A stretch of 64,000 nucleotides of DNA from Thermodesulfovibrio sp. 3907-1M (lineage in GTDB: Bacteria; Nitrospirota; Thermodesulfovibrionia; Thermodesulfovibrionales; Thermodesulfovibrionaceae). Of this stretch, positions 35,551-43,797 are shown piece after piece. A program made the translations under genes and the position numbers. The notes beneath the pieces are model-generated. The model was not told the DNA's origin and made no database searches. It worked only from the letters and a program-made list of their open reading frames with translations. Position 1 is the first letter of the stretch. Every line of letters starts with the position of its first letter. The stretch is from the NCBI RefSeq assembly GCF_040450955.1, contig NZ_CP144373.1, positions 372,001 to 436,000 on the forward strand. The letters run 5' to 3'.

Positions 35551-36020
35551 AGTTTTATCCCTATCAAAATTCTGCCATTTTCCATCTTAACGGGGAGTCT
35601 GTGAAGAGCCTCTTTAGGCGGACCATCAATTACTTTCCCATCTGTATCATATCTGCCACCATGGCATGGACATATGAATTCATTTACGGTTCTGTCAAAG
35701 TTTACAAAACAGCCAAGGTGGGTGCATACAGGTGAAAGAGCAATTATTGAATTTTTTTGATTTACAAGAAATATTTTCATGGATTTTTTTTCTTCAATGG
35801 CTATATCAACTTTTTTTACACCTTCCTTGGGAATTTTATCCTCTGAGACTTCAAAAAATTTATACGGTTTGTTTTTAGGTTTTTTAGGTACTAAAAAGAT
35901 TAAACCAGTAATTACAAATAAAAATCCTGCAGTTAAAAATAGAAAATTAATTATCTTTTTTAAAAAAAGTCTTCTTTTCTGGTTATGCAAATTATTATCA
36001 TTTAAACTAATTTTTTTCAT
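35547..36020 (-). CDS. Rieske [2Fe-2S] protein
   Basis: 157 aa. It has a basic N-terminus, a membrane anchor (about 20-44, FLFLTAGFLFVITGLIFLV) and a Rieske domain with CTHLGC and CPCHGGRYDTDG clusters. GGPPKEAL is replaced by DGPPKEALHRLP, the usual proline loop. GGGGGT lies just ahead of the ATG. It is the first gene of the Rieske-cytochrome b-subunit IV-small protein operon and is divergent from the psr operon, so the two respiratory modules share one control region. Confidence 0.94.
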   Translation of the reverse strand: MKKISLNDNNLHNQKRRLFLKKIINFLFLTAGFLFVITGLIFLVPKKPKNKPYKFFEVSEDKIPKEGVKKVDIAIEEKKSMKIFLVNQKNSIIALSPVCTHLGCFVNFDRTVNEFICPCHGGRYDTDGKVIDGPPKEALHRLPVKMENGRILIGIKL

Positions 36021-36047
36021 ACCCCCATATCCTATTGTAAAAATTTA

Positions 36048-36093
36048 TTGACAAAAAAATTTTTTTTGGATACCATTTTATATATAGTATAAC
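36048..36093. promoter_or_regulatory. Divergent control region between Rieske and psr operons
   Basis: A 93-bp gap that is very AT-rich. On the plus strand TTTGGA/TTGGAT (36065-36071) with TATAAC (36088-36093) is a possible promoter. A TTGACA also lies at 36048-36053 without a good -10. I cannot choose between them. Confidence 0.35.
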
Positions 36094-36113
36094 AAAAGCA
36101 AGGGGGTGAGGGT

Positions 36114-38306
36114 ATGACCATTACCCGAAGAGATTTTCTCAAAATTGCAGCTGCAACAGGTGGAGTAGCTGTAGCTGGAACTTCAGTTGTAACCTCTGTT
36201 TTAGGTCTTGGTAAAAAGCCTGTCTCATTACCTCAATATGTTCCCACTACATGCGAGATGTGTTTCTGGCGGTGTGGCGTAATTGCTAAGGTTGTGGATG
36301 GTAAAGTAGTAAAACTTGATGGAAACCCTCTTCATCCAAACTCTCGGGGGAAATTATGTGCAAGAGGTCATGGTGGAATAGGGCTCCTTTATGATCCAGA
36401 CAGATTAAAAACACCTCTTATCAACACAGGCAAAAGAGGAGAGGCAAAGTTTAAAAAGGTTTCATGGGATGAAGCACTTGGATTTGTGGCAGATAAAATG
36501 CAGAAAATTAAAGAACAGTATGGAGCAGAATCAATAGCCTTACTTACACATGGAACAGTATCAACTTACTTTATGCATCTTCTTCAGGCTTTTGGCTCTC
36601 CTAATTTTGCAATGCCTTCCTTTGCACTTTGCAGAGGTGCTCGTGGTGTAGCCTTTGAAGTTACCTTTGGAGAAGATGTTGGCAATCCTGAAAGACTTGA
36701 TCTAAAGAACAGCAAAGTAGTTGTCTTGATAGGTAGCCATCTTGGTGAGAACGCTCATAACTCCCAGTGTCAGGAATTTGCAGAAGCAGTTGGTAGAGGT
36801 GCTACTGTTATAGTTGTTGATCCGAGATTTTCAACAGCAGCTGGTAAGGCAAAATACTGGTTACCAATAAAGCCTGGTACTGATCTGGCTCTTTTACTTT
36901 CATGGATAAACTTAATAATTCAGGAAGAACTTTATGATAAAGAGTATGTAGCAAAATACACTGTAGGTTTTAATGAAGTTGCCAGTTCAGTAAAACAGTA
37001 TACGCCAGAATGGGCTGAAAAGGAAACGGAGATTCCAACCAGTTTAATTGTTGAAACAGCAAGAATAATTGGGAAAAATAAACCTCATGTTTTGATACAT
37101 CCTGGAAGACACACTGCTTGGTATTCAGACAACGTTCAGCGTCAGCGTGCTGTTGCCATATTAACAGCACTTCTTGGAGCTTATGGAAGACCTGGTGGAA
37201 TTTATCTCACTCCAAAGAAAAAGCTTGAGCCGGTGTTTCTCTCAGAGAATAATTATCCAGAGCCGCAAAAGCCTGCAATAAACAAGGGCAATTATCCTTT
37301 TGCAGGTGAAGAAGGAGTAACCCACGAAATTGTTAGAGCTACCTTGACAGAACAACCATATCCAATCAAAGCATGGTTTATAACAGGAACTAACATAATG
37401 AAAGCAATGCCAGATCAAAGACAGACACTGCAAGCTGTTCAAAAACTTGATCTTCTTGTGGCTGTTGACATGATGCCCTATGATGGAGTGATGCTTGCTG
37501 ATGTAGTGTTACCTGAATGCACCTATCTTGAGCGACATGATGATTTATTCACTGTTAAGGAAAGAGCCTTTGGAGTTTCAATTCGCCAGCCTGTCATTCA
37601 GCCCATGTATGATACCAAGCCAGGATGGTGGATAGCTAAAGAACTCGGTAAAAAGCTCGATCTTGAGAATTACTTTCCGTGGAATACCTTTGAGGATTTT
37701 TTAAAAATCAAGGCTCAAGCCTGGGGAATTGATTATTCTGAACTTGCTAAAAAGGGATATATTGATTTTCCAGAGAGTGCTAAACCCTACATCTTACCGG
37801 GTGAGGACTTTAAATTTAAAACACCCTCAGGCAAGATAGAGCTTTACAGTAAAGAGCTTAAGGAAAATGGTTTTGACCCTGTCCCGAGATACACAAAGCA
37901 TGAACAGCCACCAGAAGGATGGTTCAGACTTATCTATGGAAGGGCACCAGTTCATACTTTTTCAAGGACAACCAATAATCCTTCTTTATGGGAACTCATG
38001 GAAGAAAATGTTGCATGGATTAATGCAAAGGTGGCAAAAAGGCTTGGAGTTAAACAGGGTGACTACATTGTTCTTGTAAATCAGGACGGAGTAAAGAGTA
38101 ATAAAGTAAGAGCAAAAGTAACAGAACGAATAAGACCAGACTGTATCTATCTTGTCCATGGATTTGGTTCAACATCTAAACTTTTAAGGAAAGCATACCT
38201 CAGAGGAGCTGATGATCAGCAGTTAATTACAAGGTATGCCATAGACCAGATTTCAGGAAGTGTTGGGATGAGGGTTAATTTTGTGAAGATTACAAAGGAG
38301 GTTTAG
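36114..38306 (+). CDS. Molybdopterin oxidoreductase, polysulfide/thiosulfate reductase type, catalytic subunit
   Basis: Periplasmic Mo/W-bisPGD enzyme of the DMSO-reductase family. 730 aa. A Tat signal (TRRDFLKIAAATGG) is followed by a [4Fe-4S] site (TTCEMCFWRCGV...GKLCARG, about 45-85). A Cys in SFALCRGARG (about 178) is in the place of the Mo ligand of PsrA/PhsA. C-terminal dinucleotide-binding segments (YGRAPVHTFSRTTNN) are intact. It is followed by B and C subunits in one operon. Polysulfide, thiosulfate or tetrathionate as substrate cannot be separated by sequence reading alone. Confidence 0.92.
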   Translation: MTITRRDFLKIAAATGGVAVAGTSVVTSVLGLGKKPVSLPQYVPTTCEMCFWRCGVIAKVVDGKVVKLDGNPLHPNSRGKLCARGHGGIGLLYDPDRLKTPLINTGKRGEAKFKKVSWDEALGFVADKMQKIKEQYGAESIALLTHGTVSTYFMHLLQAFGSPNFAMPSFALCRGARGVAFEVTFGEDVGNPERLDLKNSKVVVLIGSHLGENAHNSQCQEFAEAVGRGATVIVVDPRFSTAAGKAKYWLPIKPGTDLALLLSWINLIIQEELYDKEYVAKYTVGFNEVASSVKQYTPEWAEKETEIPTSLIVETARIIGKNKPHVLIHPGRHTAWYSDNVQRQRAVAILTALLGAYGRPGGIYLTPKKKLEPVFLSENNYPEPQKPAINKGNYPFAGEEGVTHEIVRATLTEQPYPIKAWFITGTNIMKAMPDQRQTLQAVQKLDLLVAVDMMPYDGVMLADVVLPECTYLERHDDLFTVKERAFGVSIRQPVIQPMYDTKPGWWIAKELGKKLDLENYFPWNTFEDFLKIKAQAWGIDYSELAKKGYIDFPESAKPYILPGEDFKFKTPSGKIELYSKELKENGFDPVPRYTKHEQPPEGWFRLIYGRAPVHTFSRTTNNPSLWELMEENVAWINAKVAKRLGVKQGDYIVLVNQDGVKSNKVRAKVTERIRPDCIYLVHGFGSTSKLLRKAYLRGADDQQLITRYAIDQISGSVGMRVNFVKITKEV

Positions 38307-38308
38307 AC

Positions 38309-38866
38309 ATGCCAAAATATGTAATGGTTATAGATGTGGAAAGATGTATTGGATGTATGGCATGTGTGATTGCCTGTAAAAAGGAAAACGGTGTTGCAGA
38401 TGGATATTTTAGAACACGGGTGGTTGAAGAAGTGAGAGGCGAATTCCCGAATTTAAGAATGGAACTGAGGTCAGAGCTTTGCAATCACTGCGAAAATGCA
38501 CCATGCATAGATGCCTGCCCTACAAGAGCATCCCACAGAGCAAAGGATGGAACAGTTCAGATTGACAAAAAAAAATGCATTGGCTGCAAGGCATGCATTT
38601 TAGCCTGTCCCTATGATGCAAGATACTCAACTCCTGAAGGAGTGGCTGATAAATGTACGTTTTGTGAGCACAGACTTAAAGAAGGCAGAAAACCAGCCTG
38701 TGTTGAAACCTGCCTTGGAAAATCAAGAATCTTTGGAGACCTTGATGATCCAAATAGTGAGGTATCACAGCTTTTAAAAAAACATGAAGCTACTGTCAGG
38801 CTTGAATTTGCTGGCACATCACCAAGGGTGTTTTACATTAATAAAAAATTTGCAGGAGGTTTATGA
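38309..38866 (+). CDS. Four-cluster ferredoxin-like electron-transfer subunit (PsrB type)
   Basis: 185 aa. It carries four [4Fe-4S] motifs: CIGCMACVIACKKENG, CNHCENAPCIDACP, CIGCKACILACPYDAR and CTFCEHRL...PACVETC. This is the standard B subunit passing electrons from the membrane subunit to the molybdoenzyme. It lacks its own signal peptide and is presumably exported with the Tat-signalled A subunit. It is 2 nt from the A gene and overlaps the C gene by 4 bp. Confidence 0.95.
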   Translation: MPKYVMVIDVERCIGCMACVIACKKENGVADGYFRTRVVEEVRGEFPNLRMELRSELCNHCENAPCIDACPTRASHRAKDGTVQIDKKKCIGCKACILACPYDARYSTPEGVADKCTFCEHRLKEGRKPACVETCLGKSRIFGDLDDPNSEVSQLLKKHEATVRLEFAGTSPRVFYINKKFAGGL

Positions 38867-39852
38867 TGATAGAGTTGAGCATTACAGGAACAAACGCAAT
38901 AACATTTCCCCATCTGGAGGTCTGGGACTGGAGAATTGTTTTTTATCTTTTTCTTGGAGGTCTTTCTGCTGGAATACTTGTAATGTGTTCAATTGCAAAC
39001 CTCAGAATTCCAAAGCAACCTGTGGAAGAGCTTGCGCAATGCGTTAGAGCTCCTTTAATTGCATTTATTGTGCTTGCAGTTGGTGCTTTATTCATAATTC
39101 TTGACCTTGGTTCACCCTTGCATCTTGTATGGGGCTATTTAACCTTTCAGCCTCTCTCTTTAATGTCCTGGGGTACATGGGGAGTACCAGCTGTGCTTTT
39201 TGCCAATGCTCTTTATATACTGGCTGTGATTCCTAAAGAGCAAAGACATAGACTTAAACTTCCATTACTTATTAAGCTTTCTGAAAAACTTGCTCTTAGA
39301 ATGAGACCCATAGCAAAATTAAATTTTGCTTTAGGAATATTTCTTGGAATATACACCGGTGTGCTTTTAAGCTCCTTTGCAGCAATTCCTTTATGGAATA
39401 ATGCAACACTGCCGATTCTGTTTCTCGTATCAGCTCTCTCTTCTGGTGCAGCAATGGTTGTTATAATAGCTAAAAAGGCTGAGATAAAATTTTTATTTAC
39501 GAAGATTGATATATGGTTAATAGTTGCAGAACTTGTTGTGATAGCTTTGTTTTTCTATGGACTTTATACTTCCACTGCACCTTATAAAAAAGCTATTGCG
39601 CCATTTTTCTCTCTTACAAGTGAACACTTTATCTTTACACTTGCCTTGATCGCCATATTTTTACTGCTTCCTTTAGCATTAAGAATTAAACTTGGTGAGT
39701 TAAAGGAGTTTGAAGATGGTTTGCATGCAGAGTTTACAAAAGCTCAGATTTTCAGGATGAACTTTGCAGCTATTCTCGTGATCGCTGGGACATTGATTTT
39801 AAGGGCAGCAATAGTATATGCTGGACAGTTAACAAAACTGTCAGCTTATTGA
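38863..39852 (+). CDS. NrfD/PsrC-type quinone-interacting membrane subunit
   Basis: 329 aa with about eight to nine membrane helices. It starts with a conserved stretch reading EVWDWRIVFYLFLGGLSAG (about 19-37), as in PsrC/NrfD. It lacks haem ligands and would exchange electrons with menaquinone. Coupled to the B gene by an ATGATG overlap. It completes the psrABC set. Confidence 0.93.
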   Translation: MMIELSITGTNAITFPHLEVWDWRIVFYLFLGGLSAGILVMCSIANLRIPKQPVEELAQCVRAPLIAFIVLAVGALFIILDLGSPLHLVWGYLTFQPLSLMSWGTWGVPAVLFANALYILAVIPKEQRHRLKLPLLIKLSEKLALRMRPIAKLNFALGIFLGIYTGVLLSSFAAIPLWNNATLPILFLVSALSSGAAMVVIIAKKAEIKFLFTKIDIWLIVAELVVIALFFYGLYTSTAPYKKAIAPFFSLTSEHFIFTLALIAIFLLLPLALRIKLGELKEFEDGLHAEFTKAQIFRMNFAAILVIAGTLILRAAIVYAGQLTKLSAY

Positions 39853-39891
39853 TATAATTTAACAAATTCTGAAAAGAAAGGAGGTGACAGA

Positions 39892-40188
39892 ATGAAAAAA
39901 GCAATAGCATTACTGATTGTTTTAACATTTGTATTTGCAGTAGCTTTTGTATCGTTTGCTGCAGATACTAAGAAAACTGAGGTGGTACAGGGGACGATTA
40001 CAAAAATTGAAGGGAAAAAACTTACAATCAAGCAGGCTGATGGCAAAGAAGTTACAGTAGAAGTTAAAAATGTAAAAGGTATTAAAGTGGGAGACAAAGT
40101 TACAGTAAAAGATGGTGTGGTAACAAAAGAAAAAGGTAAAGAAGCCACACCAACACCGAAGAAGAAAAAAGCTGTTGAAGGTTGTTAA
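39892..40188 (+). CDS. Small secreted protein, 98 aa
   Basis: A signal peptide (KKAIALLIVLTFVFAVAFVSFA, cleaved near AAD) is followed by a short beta domain (VVQGTITKIEGKKLTIKQADG). It ends in a Lys/Thr/Pro-rich tail with a terminal Cys. The beta domain resembles the small OB-like repeats of the DUF5666 type, in which a residue pattern G-x-I-x-x-I-x-x-x-x-L repeats. AAAGGAGG lies 8 nt ahead of the ATG, and TGATATAAT at 39850-39858 may give it its own promoter after psrC. A long perfect hairpin follows. Function unknown. Confidence 0.8.
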   Translation: MKKAIALLIVLTFVFAVAFVSFAADTKKTEVVQGTITKIEGKKLTIKQADGKEVTVEVKNVKGIKVGDKVTVKDGVVTKEKGKEATPTPKKKKAVEGC

Positions 40189-40191
40189 TTA

Positions 40192-40233
40192 AAACTATGG
40201 AGGAAGGAGATTTGTATCCTTCCTCCATAGTTT
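40192..40233 (+). terminator. Long perfect hairpin after the secreted-protein gene
   Basis: 17-bp arms (AAACTATGGAGGAAGGA and its complement) with an 8-nt loop, 4 nt after the stop. Only a weak T-rich tail follows. Probable terminator or mRNA 3' stabiliser. Confidence 0.7.
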
Positions 40234-40268
40234 GACTTTAAAACATTAAAACATTTAAAATTAAGTCT

Positions 40269-40493
40269 ATGCAAACAAAGGCGAGAGGTTTAATTGTTAT
40301 TGACACAGAAAGATGTAAAGGATGCAAATACTGTGTATTAACATGCCCTAAGGGATGTATTGAACTTTCCTCGGAGTTTAATTCCTCTGGTTTTTTCCCT
40401 GCAAGATTTTCCAATCCTGACAGCTGCACAGGATGTGCGATGTGTGCAGTTGTATGCCCTGAAATTGCCATAGAGGTATTCGTAGAAGATTGA
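40269..40493 (+). CDS. 2x[4Fe-4S] ferredoxin, KorD-like
   Basis: 74 aa with two cluster motifs, CKGCKYCVLTCPKG and CTGCAMCAVVCPE, and a short N-terminal strand GLIVIDTERC. The pattern is that of the delta subunit of 2-oxoacid:ferredoxin oxidoreductases. The alpha and beta subunits lie 20 kb away (59723-62267), so it may be their missing delta chain or a partner of the HdrA-like protein that follows 47 nt later. Confidence 0.85.
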   Translation: MQTKARGLIVIDTERCKGCKYCVLTCPKGCIELSSEFNSSGFFPARFSNPDSCTGCAMCAVVCPEIAIEVFVED

Positions 40494-40539
40494 GTCTTTT
40501 GTGGTAAAATAGTCTTAAATTTATCTCAGTAAGAGGGCA

Positions 40540-42366
40540 GTGTTGAAAATCGGGGTTATTTTTTGTGCCTGTGCTGGGCAGATAACTGAAAAGATTGATT
40601 TTGAAAAACTTAAAGCTTTAATAACTGACAAAGTTGCATGGTTTGAAAAATTTGAATTAGCCTGCTCTGAGGAGACACAAAAAGAAATTATAGATTTACT
40701 CATCTCAAGAAAACCTGACGGATTAATTATTCTTGCCTGCTCGCCCAAAAATAAAGAGTCTGTATTTCAGAGTATTGCTCAAAAAGCAGGGATTAATCCA
40801 TATATGATCAATATTGTTAATATCAGAGAACAGGTTGTATGGGTTACTAAAGATAAACAGGAAGCACTGAAAAAAATATATGCACTTTTCAAGGGAGCAT
40901 TGGAAAGACTGAAAAAACAAAAACCTCTTTTTGAAAAAGAATTTCCAGTTTCAGATAATATAATGGTTGTTGGAGGAGGTATAGCAGGACTCAAGGCAGC
41001 ACTCGCTCTTTCAAGGGCTGGTCGGAAAGTTTATCTTATTGAAAGGGAAAACTCACTTGGTGGTAAAATTACCAGATATGAAAAACTCTTTCCAGACCTT
41101 TCCTGCGGACCCTGCGTGGTACATCCAATGATTGAGGAGGTTTTAAGTTCTGATATAGAACTGAGATTAAATTCGGAATTAAAAGAATTAAAAGGATTTT
41201 TCGGAAGCCTTTTTGCAAAGGTTTTATCAAAGCCAGTTTATGTTAATCCTGGAAAATGTATTGGTTGCTCTCAATGTGAAGAAGTCTGTCCAGTAAATGC
41301 TATCAGAGTAGAATCGATGAAACTTCCAGCAGTGGCAAGAATAAATCCTGAGCTGTGTCTTGCTCTTAAAGGAAAGGAGTGTAATTTATGCATAAAGGAG
41401 TGTCCTGTGCCAGATGCAATAAATTTCAATGAATCAGAGAATGAAGAAACTATAAAAGTCAATGCCATACTCTGGGCAACAGGATTTGAGCTTATTGATT
41501 GTAAAGCCTTTGCTGAGCTTGGATATGGAAAATTTAAAGATGTCTATAATGCGCTGGAATTTGAAGAAATTTTAAACTCTGAGGGACCTGCCAAAGGAGA
41601 AATAATAACCAGTTCAGGAAGTGTTCCCCATAGGATTGCAATTATTCATTGTGTTGGAAGCCTTGATGAAGATTACTATCCCTACTGCAGTAAAATATGC
41701 TGTCAGTATGCTTTTAAGTTTAACAGAGTAATCAGACAGATTCAGCCAGATGTTGAAATAATTCACTTTGTTAAGGAAATAGTGCTTCCAGGTAAAAAGG
41801 CATACAAACTTTATTCACAGGCAATTAAAGACCCTCTGACAAAAGTTTTAAGATATGAAAACTTAAAGGAGTTAAAGATTGAAAGAGAAGATTCATTGAT
41901 TATTTCTTTTAAAAACGATAAAATTCCCTGTGACATTGTTGTTCTATGTCCTGCAATTGTGTCAGATAAAAAAATAGAGGAAGTCTCAGGAGTATTTTTT
42001 ACAGGCTCTGTCAAAGAGCCTATGACAATACAGGAAACAATAACTGATGTAATGGCTCAGGTTGGAGAACTTCTCAGCTCATTTAAGGAGAAAATAATAA
42101 GGCAACCATTTATAGCAAAAATAGACTATAATAAATGCAGCCGTTGTGGCATATGTTTATCTCAATGTCCCTATAGAGCAATTGAGAGTGTAATGGGAAA
42201 ACCAGAGATTATTGAAGTTCTTTGCGAAGGATGCGGGATATGCGTGGCTTCATGTCCTTCAAAGGCAATTGATATTGATGGCTACACTGATGAGGAAATT
42301 TTATCTGAGATAGAGGGAATAGTTGATGCAATTGAGGAGGTAAGTTATGGCAGTGATTTTACTTGA
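40540..42366 (+). CDS. HdrA-like FAD/iron-sulfur electron-transfer protein
   Basis: 608 aa soluble flavoprotein. It has an N-terminal Cys pair (FCACAGQ), a FAD-binding fold VVGGGIAGLKAAL (about 143), a Cys pair of the HdrA type in SCGPCVVHPMIEE, and the HdrA signature CVGSLDEDYYPYCSKICC. Ferredoxin motifs are CIGCSQCEEVCP, CNLCIKECP, CSRCGICLSQCP and CEGCGICVASCP. In relatives HdrA bifurcates or transfers electrons between ferredoxin and disulfide or sulfur carriers. The start is GTG at 40540 or TTG at 40543, with AGAGGG just upstream. The end overlaps tusA by 20 bp, so a sulfur-carrier link is likely. Confidence 0.9.
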   Translation: MLKIGVIFCACAGQITEKIDFEKLKALITDKVAWFEKFELACSEETQKEIIDLLISRKPDGLIILACSPKNKESVFQSIAQKAGINPYMINIVNIREQVVWVTKDKQEALKKIYALFKGALERLKKQKPLFEKEFPVSDNIMVVGGGIAGLKAALALSRAGRKVYLIERENSLGGKITRYEKLFPDLSCGPCVVHPMIEEVLSSDIELRLNSELKELKGFFGSLFAKVLSKPVYVNPGKCIGCSQCEEVCPVNAIRVESMKLPAVARINPELCLALKGKECNLCIKECPVPDAINFNESENEETIKVNAILWATGFELIDCKAFAELGYGKFKDVYNALEFEEILNSEGPAKGEIITSSGSVPHRIAIIHCVGSLDEDYYPYCSKICCQYAFKFNRVIRQIQPDVEIIHFVKEIVLPGKKAYKLYSQAIKDPLTKVLRYENLKELKIEREDSLIISFKNDKIPCDIVVLCPAIVSDKKIEEVSGVFFTGSVKEPMTIQETITDVMAQVGELLSSFKEKIIRQPFIAKIDYNKCSRCGICLSQCPYRAIESVMGKPEIIEVLCEGCGICVASCPSKAIDIDGYTDEEILSEIEGIVDAIEEVSYGSDFT

Positions 42367-42571
42367 TGCTCGTGGCTTAAAATGTCCACAACCAACAATT
42401 CAGATGACAATCAAAGCATTAAAAATGAAAAAGGGAGATATTCTTGAAGTTATTGCAGACTGTCCAACCTTTGAAAACGATGTTAAAAACTGGTGCAGAA
42501 GAAACAATAAAACTCTTCTTTGGATAAAGGATGAAGGCAATGGAGTGAAAAGATGTCAGGTTCAGTTTTAA
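42347..42571 (+). CDS. tusA: TusA-family sulfur carrier
   Basis: 74 aa with the signature LDARGLKCPQPTIQM near the N-terminus, where the Cys of CPxP carries a persulfide. It has a compact alpha/beta fold and no signal. It overlaps both the HdrA-like gene (20 bp) and the next gene (19 bp). A TusA next to an HdrA-like protein suggests intracellular sulfane-sulfur transfer tied to the Psr module upstream. Confidence 0.93.
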   Translation: MAVILLDARGLKCPQPTIQMTIKALKMKKGDILEVIADCPTFENDVKNWCRRNNKTLLWIKDEGNGVKRCQVQF

Positions 42572-43797
42572 AGATTTTTTTAATCATCACTCTTTTTTTA
42601 TTAATTCCCTCCTTCATATATGCCACACAATACAATGATACCATAGTTCTTGGTATGTCAGCAGCCTTTAAGGGTCCAACAAGAGGACTTGGAATAGAGC
42701 TTTACAGAGGAGCAATGGCATACTTTGATTACATTAACCGAAATGGTGGCATTTACGGAAAAAAAATCGTTATTAAAGCTTACGATGACGGTTATAATCC
42801 GATTCCCACAATAAAAAACACCATAAAGCTCGTTGAAGAAGACAGAGTTTTTACCCTGTTTAACTATGTTGGAACTCCTACTGTAACAAGAATACTGCCA
42901 ATACTGAAAAGTTACAGCAATAGGAATATTTATTTATTTTTCCCTTTTACAGGAGCTCTACCTCACAGAAAGCCTCCTTATGATGAATATGTATTTAATT
43001 TAAGAGCATCCTATGAACAGGAAACAGGTGGGCTTGTGGAGAATTTCATAAAAATTGGAAGAAAAAAAATAGGAATCTTTTATCAGGCTGATGCCTATGG
43101 AAGAAGTGGATGGGATGGCGTAAGAAAAACACTTGCAAAATACGGTTCTAAAATAGTAGCAGAGGCAACATATAAAAGAGGTGCTAAATATTCAGAGAGT
43201 TTTAAAAAACAGGTTGAGATTCTAAAAAACGCTGGAGCAGATGCTGTTATATCCGTTGGTGCTTATGCAGCCTGTGCAGGATTTATAAGAGATGCAAGAG
43301 ACATGGGATGGGATGTTCCTATTGCAAATGTATCTTTTGTAGGTAGTGAATTTATGATAAATCTTCTTCTTGAAGAAGAGAAAAAAACTGGTAAAAAATA
43401 TACCCACAATCTGATAAACTCTCAGGTTGTACCAAGCTATGAAGACATGAGTTTACCGGCAGTAAGGCAGTATAGAGCTTTTATGGATAAGTATAATCCC
43501 ATGCCACCTCCAGAGTTGATGGAGGCAGACTATAAACCCCTTAAATACAGTTTTGTAAGCTTTGAAGGCTTTCTTAATGCAAAAGTTATTGTTGAAGTTC
43601 TTAAAAGACTTGGCAAAGAACCAAAAAGAGAAAATATTAAAAAAGTGGTGGAACATATTAAAAATCTTGATATAGGCATTGATGAAAAAATTAGTTTCTC
43701 TCCGCTGAAACATCAGGCATTGGATAGAGTTTATTATACAACTTACAAAAATGGCAAATTTGTTCCAATAAAAGACTGGAGCGAGTGGAAAAAATGA
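42553..43797 (+). CDS. Periplasmic ABC-type ligand-binding protein (LivJ family)
   Basis: 414 aa. A signal peptide (KIFLIITLFLLIPSFIYA) is followed by the two-lobe type I periplasmic fold (IVLGMSAAFKGPTRGLGIE, RNGGIYGKKIVIKAYDD). No permease or ATPase gene is nearby. Instead the stop overlaps a histidine kinase gene by 13 bp. It is therefore probably the ligand-recognition part of a signalling system rather than a transporter. The ligand could be an amino acid, amide or small organic acid. Confidence 0.88.
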   Translation: MSGSVLKIFLIITLFLLIPSFIYATQYNDTIVLGMSAAFKGPTRGLGIELYRGAMAYFDYINRNGGIYGKKIVIKAYDDGYNPIPTIKNTIKLVEEDRVFTLFNYVGTPTVTRILPILKSYSNRNIYLFFPFTGALPHRKPPYDEYVFNLRASYEQETGGLVENFIKIGRKKIGIFYQADAYGRSGWDGVRKTLAKYGSKIVAEATYKRGAKYSESFKKQVEILKNAGADAVISVGAYAACAGFIRDARDMGWDVPIANVSFVGSEFMINLLLEEEKKTGKKYTHNLINSQVVPSYEDMSLPAVRQYRAFMDKYNPMPPPELMEADYKPLKYSFVSFEGFLNAKVIVEVLKRLGKEPKRENIKKVVEHIKNLDIGIDEKISFSPLKHQALDRVYYTTYKNGKFVPIKDWSEWKK

